This document shows, one piece after another, positions 16,149 through 23,358 of a stretch of 23,358 nucleotides of DNA (the stretch's first letter is position 1; each line of letters starts with the position of its first letter). Below the pieces are notes generated by a model, which saw only the letters and a list, made by a program, of their open reading frames with translations, did not search any database and was not told where the DNA came from. The DNA comes from a virus, in IMG/VR virus record IMGVR_UViG_3300017744_000165, positions 1-23,358 of that record. One strand, given 5' to 3'. Position numbers and translations under genes: made by a program.

Positions 16149-19100
16149 ATGAATGAATTTTACATAGTAGACGGGAAACTATTTGAAGTTTCACCAGACA
16201 GAAAACAAGATTTTCTGCTAAAATATCCAGGAGCTAAATTAAAAAATGAACAAACAGATTTAGCAAAGACAAAAGGAACAGAAAAGGGTGTGCCTGTTCC
16301 GGAAAATGTAACACCCAATACGGAATCAAACTTGGCAGCTGGTTTTTTGGAATTCAAACTTCCAACTCCAGAAGAAATAAAAGTAAAAAATAAAACAGAA
16401 GAAGATTCTGAAGAATTAACTTTAGGTCAAGGTCTTTTAAATGAGTTTAAAAATGCTGGGGATAGATTAGGTTTAATAGATAATTTTTGGAAAGGTGATG
16501 ATCCTTCCGTACAATTAGCTTTGACAACTATGAATGAAGAGTTGTATGGAAGAAAAGGTATGAAAACACTATTAAATGCTGGAAGAGATTCTTTCAATGC
16601 TAAGGAAAGATATTTACAGTTTGAAACTGTTGAAGATTTAATAAAAGATGTCAAAGAAAAACAAGCAAGCAATAGACCTGTTTTTGCTTTAGCAGATGCT
16701 ATTACAGAAAAAGATCCAGCTAAGTTTGCTGTTGGTGTTCTTGGAACGGTAGCAAACGCTATAGCATCAGTTGCTTATGGTGTAGGTACAGGATTTACGG
16801 GTTATGGATACGAATATGCTGCTGAAAATTACATAGAATATAACGAAAGATTAGCAAAAAGAAAAAATAAAAGTTTAAAACAGTTAATATCTGATAATGA
16901 AGAGGAAACAATAATTCCTTTTTCAATAGCCGCAGGACAAGCCGGTGTGGAAAATTTAGGTTTAGGTAAAATATTAGGAAAAGTATTAAAGAAAGGTAGA
17001 AACAAAATAACTAAATATGCTTTAGATATTGCGTTTGCCGGAGGTGTTGAAGCAGGTACAGAGTGGACACAGTATGGTTTAGGAGAGTTTAATAAGCTTT
17101 TAGGTGATGGTAAAAGTAAAACAGAAGCGCTGCAGGGATCTTTATATAGAATGTTAACAGAAAAAGATGCATATGAGTCAATGTTGCGTGGTGGATTTGG
17201 TGGGGCTGGAATTAGAGGTGGTAGATATGCATTAAAAGCTTCTTATTCTGTTAGATCTACAAAAGATTCAAATGAAATACAAAAGAATATAAATGCTATT
17301 GTATACAATAAAAAAGTTAGTGCAGAAACAAAAGATGATGATGTCAAAGCAAGTGCTGAAGCTAATATAGAAATAGCTAAATCAAATGTTAAAAGGTTAA
17401 TAGACATATCTAATGACAAAATAAAAGATTTAGATGAAGAATCTCAGAAAAAAATATATGATATTAATGTTGAAACAGAAAAACAAGTATCTAAACTTAA
17501 AGATTTAAAAGAAAAATTAGATAATAATAAAATAAATAAAAAAGAATATTTAACTTATTTAGATAAGGTAAAAAAAGATTATAATATAAGTGTATTAAGA
17601 ATAAATGGAGTTTTAGCTAAAAATAGAGGTATAAACTCTTTAGTAAACAAAAGCACTAGTTTTGGATTGAAAATGGCAGAAGCTTTAAATATAAAAGCTA
17701 AAAGCTATGAAACAAACAAAGAATTTGCTAATGCTATAGGAAAAACAGAATCAGAAGCAAGTAATATAGGAGGCGCATATATAAACGGTAAAATATACTT
17801 TAATAAAGATGCGGCTAGTAAAACATTTCAAATAAATATTGGAGCTCACGAAATACTCCACCCTATTTTAAACTCTCAAATAGGTGATAGAAAACAACAA
17901 GCAAAAATAGTACAAGGTGTTAAAGAAAGATTAACATCTAGACAAGTAAGTGAACTTGACGCCATAATGGAAAGCAGAGGGTACGGTCCTGATACAGGTA
18001 AATATGATACAGAATACTTAAATGTAATGTCAGATGCACTTGCTAAAAATGAACTTTCTTTAGACAAAACAATATTAGAAAGAATAGCTCAGTTTTTTAA
18101 AAATTTATTTAAAAAATATGATATGGAAGTTGGTTTTGAAAATGCTGACCAGGTATATAATTTCTTAAGTGAGTTTAATAAATCTGCTAAAGAAAACAAA
18201 GTTTCAAAAAAAGTCTTAGAAGTTATAGACAAAGTTAAATTGAACAAAGAATTAGAAAGTAAATCTAGACAATTTTCTCAAGCAGAAAAAAATTCTATAA
18301 TTGATGATTTAGCTGGACCAAATACTAGAGAAGAAGGTTATGGTATTTCTAAAAAACAATATGAAGAAGATGGTTATATGGCTGACGCATATAACAAAAT
18401 TATAGAGGGTAACTTGATGGATCCACTTATTCTTCGTGGTATACAAGGTAATACTGTTTCTGGTAAATCTAAAGATAATTTTGTTGAAGACGTTAAAAAG
18501 GAATTAACAGATTTAATAATAAAATTTGATCCTGAACAAAACGATTCATTTTCAGGTTATTTAAATGGACAATTACAAACATGGGTAAAAAGTAAAGTTC
18601 TTAAACAATATGCACAATCTAAATCTAAAAGTTTAGACGTTGTAGCTGGAGAAGTTGGATCTGTTGCTGAACCTGGTGTAAATGAAGATTTTTCAGAGTT
18701 TGACACAAAAGAAAGTTTTGATGAAAATACTGAAAATAAAATAATACCTTCTAAAGTTTTTGGTATAGAATCTGATGTTAAAAATTCTGTTAAAAATCTA
18801 TTTCCAATGTTAACACTAGATCAAATGACTTTTGGTAGTGTTCCATTGATTGCATCTCCACATATTGCTGAAAAAGCAGGTGTACCAGTTAGTAAAATAA
18901 CAGATCCTAAAAAAAATCTAGGATCAGGAGAATTTAAAAAAGCACAAAAGTTTTTATATAAACATATAGATGATTTTATAAAACTTTTACCACCACTTAC
19001 TTCAAATAAAGAAGTAACTGATCAAAATGCAGAAGGTAAATCAGTTCAAATAGCAACTAAATTAATTAATGATGAAAAGTTTAATTTAGATCTTTATGAA

Positions 19101-22100
19101 CCAGCCGACAAAAGAGTTAAGGGTGCACAGGGTAACCCACAGTTTAAACTTCCTAATAATTTTTTATCTAACGAGTATAAAGAAAGAGTTTTAAAAACTT
19201 TTGGTATGGACTCAGAAGGTGGAGCTTTAATAACAGATGTTAGAGGAGAGATTTTAGACGGTAGAAGTCCTGAATCACAAAGAGTAAAAGGTGCCCTAGC
19301 TTTATTGTCTAAACTTACAACAAATACTGAGTTAAGAATACAAATGTTAAAAGCTGGCATAAATCCTAATGTTATAAATAATGTTGCTGCTGGTAAATCT
19401 GAATTTCAATTTAGTCAACAACCTGATAATGATATTGTTATTCCAGAGTTAACTAACATGATATTTAATAAGCATGAATATGTTAAATACACTAGAAGTT
19501 TATATGAAAACCCTGAGTTTTTAGAAGAAACAAGCAAGATATATGATATTGATTTAAATAAAGAAGATGTAAAAAATATATCCTTATATAAATATGAAAA
19601 CAATGTACAAAAATGGGATTATGAAAAACTTTTAAAATTAAAAAAATATCAATTTGAGTTTTTAAACTCAATGCCTGATTTGTTTAAAAGAGAAAGTTCT
19701 TTAGCAAGATCAGTTGCTGGATTCAATGGTTTCAATTCTTTATTTAATAACACGCTAGATCTTTACACATCAGAAAGTAAAGTTCTTGTAGACAAAAACA
19801 ATAATATAATAAGAGATGATAGAATAGAAAAAATAACCGTTTTTGATCAAGAAATAAATAAAAACATATCTACTAAAAATTTAAAATCAAATAAAAATTT
19901 ATCCAAAAATGATGTTAGTTTTATAAATGATTTAAACGATCATATAAAAAATAACAATAAAAAAATAAATACATTATATACTTTAAAAAAATTACTAAAC
20001 GATCCAACACTATTACAAGATACAAAGAAAACAGCTATACTTGATTTCAAGTCATCAAAAGCAAATGAAACAAGAAATGGTGTATATAATTTAATGAATC
20101 AATATAGGCTTGCTTTTGTTAAATCTGGAAAAAACAAAAATGAAATAAAAGAAAGGCTAATGTTTATTACTCAAAGCTTGGCTTTTGAAAATTCTTCTAT
20201 TGATGGTTTAAATAATTTATCTTCTTTAGATTTGTCTGTACTTAAAAAAGGTACTGAAAGATATTCTATACAAAACTACGACTCAAGTAGTAAAATAACT
20301 AAACAAATTTTATTTGATATAATGTCAGGTAAAGAACCTGTTGTTAGCACTAATAATTTTAAGTCAGGTATAGTACCTACAAGTATATTAGAACAAACTC
20401 CAAAACTTAGTCAAGAACAATCAATAAAGATTATTAAAAATAAAACCGATAAAAACGAACAATTAAGTCAAGTTAATTTTAATGATGAAGTAAAAACATT
20501 ACAATTAGAATCACAAATGGGTTTAATGTTATCGGCAAAAGATAAAAGATATTCTTTAGATGATGTAATTGATGTTGCAACTTCAAAAAATCTAGCTGTT
20601 AATAGAAAAAAAATGTGGAGAATAATGGATCACTCTGCAAATGATTTAGCTGGTCTTCTTTATGGTTTTCTTGGTAAAGGAAAAAAAGGAGAAAAACAAT
20701 TAGAATTTTTTACTGATAACTTAATAAAACCTTTTAGTAAAGCAGTAATGTCATTAGATATAGCAAGACAATTATCTAGCAAAAAATATAAACAGTTTTT
20801 AAAAGATAATCCTAATTTTAACAAAGACATGGAACAAGAAACTGGAATTTCTGGTTTTAACTATGATCAAGCATTAAGAATATACCTCTATACTAAAAAT
20901 GGTTCTAAAGTTCCTGGTGTTAATGATGCAACACTACAAAAAGTAAAAGGAAAAATAATAACATATCCTGGTAATAAAATGTTAAAATATGCTAGTAGTT
21001 TATCTAGTGTAATGAGACAAGATTCATATTGGATAGATCCAGATATAAATTCGTGGCAAACTGATACTATTAGACAAGATATACTTAGATCAATAGATCA
21101 ACTTTCAAGAAAAAAATTCTTAGGACCTTTTATTGAGAATAAAAATGCTATTTTTAGTGAAAACAATATAAATAAAATTAGAGCAACTTATGGTCAAAAG
21201 TTTTTAGATCCATTACAGAATATTTTAAGTAGAATGGAAACTGGAAAACTCTCAAACACAAATGATCGTTTCATGAATGGAGCATTGAATTGGGTAAGAG
21301 GTTCTGTTGCATCTACAATGTTTTTAAACACAAGAACAGCGGTACTACAAACATTATCTACTTTTAATTATATTAATTGGTCAGATAACAATGTATATAA
21401 TTTTGGTAAGGCTTTAGTAGGAAACCCTACACAATGGGCAAAAGATTTTAAATACATAATGAATTCTGATTTGTTAAAAGAAAGAAGAGGAGGTTTAAGA
21501 ACTGATGTTAACGAAGCTGAAATTGCGGACGCAATTAAGAGAAATAAAGGATTTAAAGGTGTTTTAGGTTTAGTTTTACAAAAAGGTTTTGTTTTCACTA
21601 AAGCTGGTGATGCTTTCGCTATTGCTGCAGGCGGAGCTAGTTTTTACAGAAATAGAATAAACACATACACAACAAAAGGTTTTTCAAAGGTAGAAGCAGA
21701 AAGAAAAGCTTTTATAGACTTTCAAGAGGTTACTGAAGAAACACAACAGTCTGCTAGAGCTGATAGATTATCAATGGAACAGACTAGCACCGCTGGTAAA
21801 TGGTTATTAGCATTTCAAAACACACCAATGCAGTATACTAGATTAATAGAAAAAGCTGGTTTAGATTTAATAAATGGTAGAGGTAATCCAAAAGAAAAAA
21901 TAAGTAAAATATTATATTATTCGTTTTTACAAAACATGATGTTTTCTGTATTACAACAAGGTTTATTTAGTATGTTATTTCCAGGAGAAAATGAAGATGA
22001 AGAAACAAAAAGAAATGAAAGAAAAATAGGTTATATAGCAAACAACATGGTAGATACATTAGTTAGAGGCACAGGTATTACAGGTGCTGTTTTTTCTACG

Positions 22101-22580
22101 GTAAAAAATGTTAGTAAAAAAATATATGAAGAAAACAAAAAAGTTGAGGAAGGAAAAGGACAATTTGATATAGCTGCTATATTAGCAGAATTCTTTACGG
22201 TTGGCCCTGCAATAAGTATTAAAACTAGAGATATATTTGATGCTTTAAAAGATTTTAAGTATAAAAGAAAATCTTTTGAAAAAATGGGTATATCTATAGA
22301 AAATCCTGTATTAGATATGGTAGGTAGCTCTGCTTCATTTTTTAATGTGCCTTTAGACAGGGTTGTTTCAAAAGCTAGAAACGTTAAAGATGCTTTAGAT
22401 GTTAAAACAGAAACATGGCAAAAAATAGCATTATTATCTGGTTGGAACAGGTGGACTATAAACTTTGAACCAGATGATAGTTATTACTCTGTAAAATCAA
22501 AAGGTAAAAGAAAATCAAAAAAAATTAGACAAAATAATTCTGCATCAAGCAGATATTCAAAAAGAAAAAAATATAATTAA
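16149..22580 (+). CDS. Giant multidomain virion protein with HExxH metallopeptidase domain
   Basis: 2143 residues, by far the largest gene. The N-terminal motif (FYIVDGKLFEVSPDRKQDFLLKYPGA, split here as FYIVDGKLFEV and DFLLKYPGA, residues 4-28) is one I recall at the start of large virion proteins of related phages. Residues about 190-360 are Gly/Ala-rich and hydrophobic, with possible membrane-active helices; about 405-485 is a coiled coil. A zinc-peptidase motif HEILH lies at 567-571, with the likely third ligand E622 (EYLNVMSDAL), a gluzincin-like pattern. Residues about 715-830 include a sigma-like or polyvalent-protein segment (FDPEQNDSFSGYLNGQLQTW). About 868-1075 and 1700-2000 are further conserved-looking regions, the latter (FLNTRTAVLQTLSTFNYINW, then FVFTKAGDAFAIAAGG) typical of phage 'large polyvalent proteins'. 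The C-terminus is very basic. Most likely it is packaged and ejected with the DNA, as with T7 gp16. I see no DxDxD RNA-polymerase motif. Confidence 0.7.
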   Translation: MNEFYIVDGKLFEVSPDRKQDFLLKYPGAKLKNEQTDLAKTKGTEKGVPVPENVTPNTESNLAAGFLEFKLPTPEEIKVKNKTEEDSEELTLGQGLLNEFKNAGDRLGLIDNFWKGDDPSVQLALTTMNEELYGRKGMKTLLNAGRDSFNAKERYLQFETVEDLIKDVKEKQASNRPVFALADAITEKDPAKFAVGVLGTVANAIASVAYGVGTGFTGYGYEYAAENYIEYNERLAKRKNKSLKQLISDNEEETIIPFSIAAGQAGVENLGLGKILGKVLKKGRNKITKYALDIAFAGGVEAGTEWTQYGLGEFNKLLGDGKSKTEALQGSLYRMLTEKDAYESMLRGGFGGAGIRGGRYALKASYSVRSTKDSNEIQKNINAIVYNKKVSAETKDDDVKASAEANIEIAKSNVKRLIDISNDKIKDLDEESQKKIYDINVETEKQVSKLKDLKEKLDNNKINKKEYLTYLDKVKKDYNISVLRINGVLAKNRGINSLVNKSTSFGLKMAEALNIKAKSYETNKEFANAIGKTESEASNIGGAYINGKIYFNKDAASKTFQINIGAHEILHPILNSQIGDRKQQAKIVQGVKERLTSRQVSELDAIMESRGYGPDTGKYDTEYLNVMSDALAKNELSLDKTILERIAQFFKNLFKKYDMEVGFENADQVYNFLSEFNKSAKENKVSKKVLEVIDKVKLNKELESKSRQFSQAEKNSIIDDLAGPNTREEGYGISKKQYEEDGYMADAYNKIIEGNLMDPLILRGIQGNTVSGKSKDNFVEDVKKELTDLIIKFDPEQNDSFSGYLNGQLQTWVKSKVLKQYAQSKSKSLDVVAGEVGSVAEPGVNEDFSEFDTKESFDENTENKIIPSKVFGIESDVKNSVKNLFPMLTLDQMTFGSVPLIASPHIAEKAGVPVSKITDPKKNLGSGEFKKAQKFLYKHIDDFIKLLPPLTSNKEVTDQNAEGKSVQIATKLINDEKFNLDLYEPADKRVKGAQGNPQFKLPNNFLSNEYKERVLKTFGMDSEGGALITDVRGEILDGRSPESQRVKGALALLSKLTTNTELRIQMLKAGINPNVINNVAAGKSEFQFSQQPDNDIVIPELTNMIFNKHEYVKYTRSLYENPEFLEETSKIYDIDLNKEDVKNISLYKYENNVQKWDYEKLLKLKKYQFEFLNSMPDLFKRESSLARSVAGFNGFNSLFNNTLDLYTSESKVLVDKNNNIIRDDRIEKITVFDQEINKNISTKNLKSNKNLSKNDVSFINDLNDHIKNNNKKINTLYTLKKLLNDPTLLQDTKKTAILDFKSSKANETRNGVYNLMNQYRLAFVKSGKNKNEIKERLMFITQSLAFENSSIDGLNNLSSLDLSVLKKGTERYSIQNYDSSSKITKQILFDIMSGKEPVVSTNNFKSGIVPTSILEQTPKLSQEQSIKIIKNKTDKNEQLSQVNFNDEVKTLQLESQMGLMLSAKDKRYSLDDVIDVATSKNLAVNRKKMWRIMDHSANDLAGLLYGFLGKGKKGEKQLEFFTDNLIKPFSKAVMSLDIARQLSSKKYKQFLKDNPNFNKDMEQETGISGFNYDQALRIYLYTKNGSKVPGVNDATLQKVKGKIITYPGNKMLKYASSLSSVMRQDSYWIDPDINSWQTDTIRQDILRSIDQLSRKKFLGPFIENKNAIFSENNINKIRATYGQKFLDPLQNILSRMETGKLSNTNDRFMNGALNWVRGSVASTMFLNTRTAVLQTLSTFNYINWSDNNVYNFGKALVGNPTQWAKDFKYIMNSDLLKERRGGLRTDVNEAEIADAIKRNKGFKGVLGLVLQKGFVFTKAGDAFAIAAGGASFYRNRINTYTTKGFSKVEAERKAFIDFQEVTEETQQSARADRLSMEQTSTAGKWLLAFQNTPMQYTRLIEKAGLDLINGRGNPKEKISKILYYSFLQNMMFSVLQQGLFSMLFPGENEDEETKRNERKIGYIANNMVDTLVRGTGITGAVFSTVKNVSKKIYEENKKVEEGKGQFDIAAILAEFFTVGPAISIKTRDIFDALKDFKYKRKSFEKMGISIENPVLDMVGSSASFFNVPLDRVVSKARNVKDALDVKTETWQKIALLSGWNRWTINFEPDDSYYSVKSKGKRKSKKIRQNNSASSRYSKRKKYN

Positions 22581-22582
22581 CT

Positions 22583-22747
22583 ATGGAATGGCAAGATATT
22601 AAACTAATGGCCTTCAATGGCACAACACTAACACTTTCCATGACAGAGATGGAAACAATATTAAAAATAGTACTGTTGTTAGTTTCTATAGGTTTTACAA
22701 TAGCACGATGGTATGACATACATAAAAAAAATAAAGCTAATAAGTAG
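22583..22747 (+). CDS. Small single-span membrane protein (54 residues), possible holin or anchor
   Basis: Starts two bases after the giant gene. A polar N-terminal half of about 25 residues (MEWQDIKLMAFNG...) precedes one hydrophobic span at about 26-41 (ILKIVLLLVSIGFTIA) and a short positively charged tail (RWYDIHKKNKANK). By the positive-inside rule the N-terminus would face outward and the tail the cytoplasm. Its last 35 bases overlap the start of the next gene in another frame. It ends in TAG. Small one-span proteins at the end of late operons are often holins or spanin-like lysis proteins, but no endolysin is visible in this window, so this is only a suggestion. The gene itself is supported by tight packing and amino-acid pattern. 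Confidence 0.65.
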   Translation: MEWQDIKLMAFNGTTLTLSMTEMETILKIVLLLVSIGFTIARWYDIHKKNKANK

Positions 22748-23177
22748 CTTATTGTTTTGTGTTATATCCACAGCTCAAGAAATAAAAATACAAGATATAA
22801 AAAACTCTATACAAACCGGACCTTTAGTAGGAAACCGCAATGTAGGGTTTGGTATGAAGAACATATTAGAAGAATTGGTTCAAGACTACGATTATAACTT
22901 AAATGACAAAAGTAATAATGTGTTGGTTGTTGAGCTAATTTATTTTGATGTAAAAAGAACTCAATCAAGTATTGCGTTGTATAGCAAATCATCAAGTCAA
23001 ACTGAAATAATTGCCGTAGCTAAATACAAAAAGAAAAAAGTAAAAGTAAAGGGTACGTCAAAAGATATAACTACATCTTTAATTTTATTAAATGAACAAG
23101 GAAAGTTTACACAAAACAGTGTTAGCGTTGCATTAAAAAAATTATCTGAAAACATTATTAAGAAATTAAAATTATGA
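22713..23177 (+). CDS. Secreted small protein, CsgG-like type
   Basis: 154 residues. An N-terminal signal peptide is clear: basic start (MTYIKKIK), hydrophobic core (LISSLLFCVIS) and probable cleavage before Gln in TAQE, a frequent Bacteroidetes form. The cysteine at 16 has Phe before it, so the lipobox is poor and a lipoprotein is unlikely. The mature part (GPLVGNRNVGFGMKNILEEL; VLVVELIYFDVKRTQ; EIIAVAKYKKKKVKVKG; a final helix SVALKKLSENIIKKL) alternates strands and helices. It recalls the small proteins annotated as CsgG-like (curli export) in marine phages; those are remembered cases, not a search. It would act in the periplasm or outer membrane of the host. It overlaps the 54-residue gene by 35 bases and the next gene by 4 bases (ATGA), so translation is probably coupled. 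Confidence 0.62.
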   Translation: MTYIKKIKLISSLLFCVISTAQEIKIQDIKNSIQTGPLVGNRNVGFGMKNILEELVQDYDYNLNDKSNNVLVVELIYFDVKRTQSSIALYSKSSSQTEIIAVAKYKKKKVKVKGTSKDITTSLILLNEQGKFTQNSVSVALKKLSENIIKKLKL

Positions 23178-23358
23178 GAAAACTGTTGTTTTTGTTACTA
23201 CCATTATTCTGTTTAGCGCAAGATTTAAAACTTGATCACAGTTATATTAACGAAGCTGATTTTCAGGTAGGTGATACTATAACTATAAAGTTTAATACAA
23301 TACAGGTTACAGAGGGTGCTGATCCAAACCTGTACATGTTTGACTACGAATATAACAA
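23174..23358 (+). CDS. Secreted protein with beta-rich start, 3'-truncated by the window end
   Basis: About 61 codons are visible with no stop. The start overlaps the preceding stop as ATGA. A short, clean signal peptide (MRKLLFLLLPLFCLAQ) has probable cleavage after Ala or Gln at 15-16. The mature start (SYINEADFQVGDTITIKFNT, then NLYMFDYEYN) alternates hydrophobic and polar residues like an Ig-like beta domain. I recall similar openings in exported phage proteins of marine flavobacterial viruses but cannot name a family. Being coupled to the CsgG-like gene, it probably belongs to the same envelope-directed cassette. The full length and function lie beyond the window. Confidence 0.6.
   Translation, partial: MRKLLFLLLPLFCLAQDLKLDHSYINEADFQVGDTITIKFNTIQVTEGADPNLYMFDYEYN

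Noticed and set aside
16149-22580. Giant virion RNA polymerase, as in some crAss-like phages
   Set aside because: I find no DxDxD or DFDGD catalytic motif in the 2143 residues.
6455-22995. Scattered minus-strand open frames of 62-99 codons
   Set aside because: All lie antisense to convincing + strand genes, have Ser/Phe/Leu-rich shadow composition and no spacing consistent with genes.
1-23358. CRISPR arrays, insertion sequences, integrase, tRNA genes or attachment sites
   Set aside because: No regular repeats, transposase or integrase motifs, or tRNA-like folds were seen by eye.

Overview
The window looks like the structural (virion-assembly) half of a short-tailed dsDNA phage that infects a marine-type Bacteroidetes host, most likely a flavobacterium. 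The DNA is very AT-rich (about 30% GC by eye) and every credible gene lies on the + strand with gaps of a few bases. Start codons follow A/T-rich leaders without a Shine-Dalgarno sequence, and the exported proteins have signal peptides ending in ...AQ, both common in Bacteroidetes. TAA, TAG and TGA all end genes, so the standard bacterial code fits. The gene order (large terminase, portal, acidic scaffold-like protein, major capsid protein, connector and tail-ring proteins, split tail 'stabilization/muzzle' protein, internal virion proteins, one giant virion protein) and several remembered sequence signatures resemble crAss-like and related marine podovirus genomes. No long-tail tube or tape-measure gene is seen. 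These family links come from memory of motifs, not from a search.

Layout: 3-1340 is the 3' part of the large terminase gene, with its Walker B and coupling motifs and the nuclease domain; its 5' part lies upstream of the window. 1344-3761 is the portal, with a long C-terminal helical tail. 3788-4972 is a probable scaffold and 4991-6385 the major capsid protein, followed by a strong hairpin terminator candidate (6394-6434). 6462-7199 is a conserved-type protein of unknown role, followed by a second hairpin (7212-7236). 7258-9123 holds two probable head-tail connector or ring proteins, the second with an extra N-terminal beta domain. 9128-13889 holds two adjacent genes that look like the two parts of a large tail-tip/stabilization protein, the first with Ig-like domains at its C-terminal end. 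13903-16144 holds two probable internal virion (ejection) proteins. 16149-22580 encodes a 2143-residue multidomain virion protein with an HExxH metallopeptidase motif. 22583-23358 holds an overlapping cassette: a 54-residue single-membrane-span protein, a secreted CsgG-like small protein, and the start of another secreted protein cut by the window end.

How they work together: the terminase packages DNA through the portal into a shell built by scaffold and capsid protein. The connector, ring and stabilization proteins close the vertex and form the stubby tail. The internal proteins and the giant protein are probably ejected with the DNA. The last three genes would act in the host envelope, and are the least explained part of the window.
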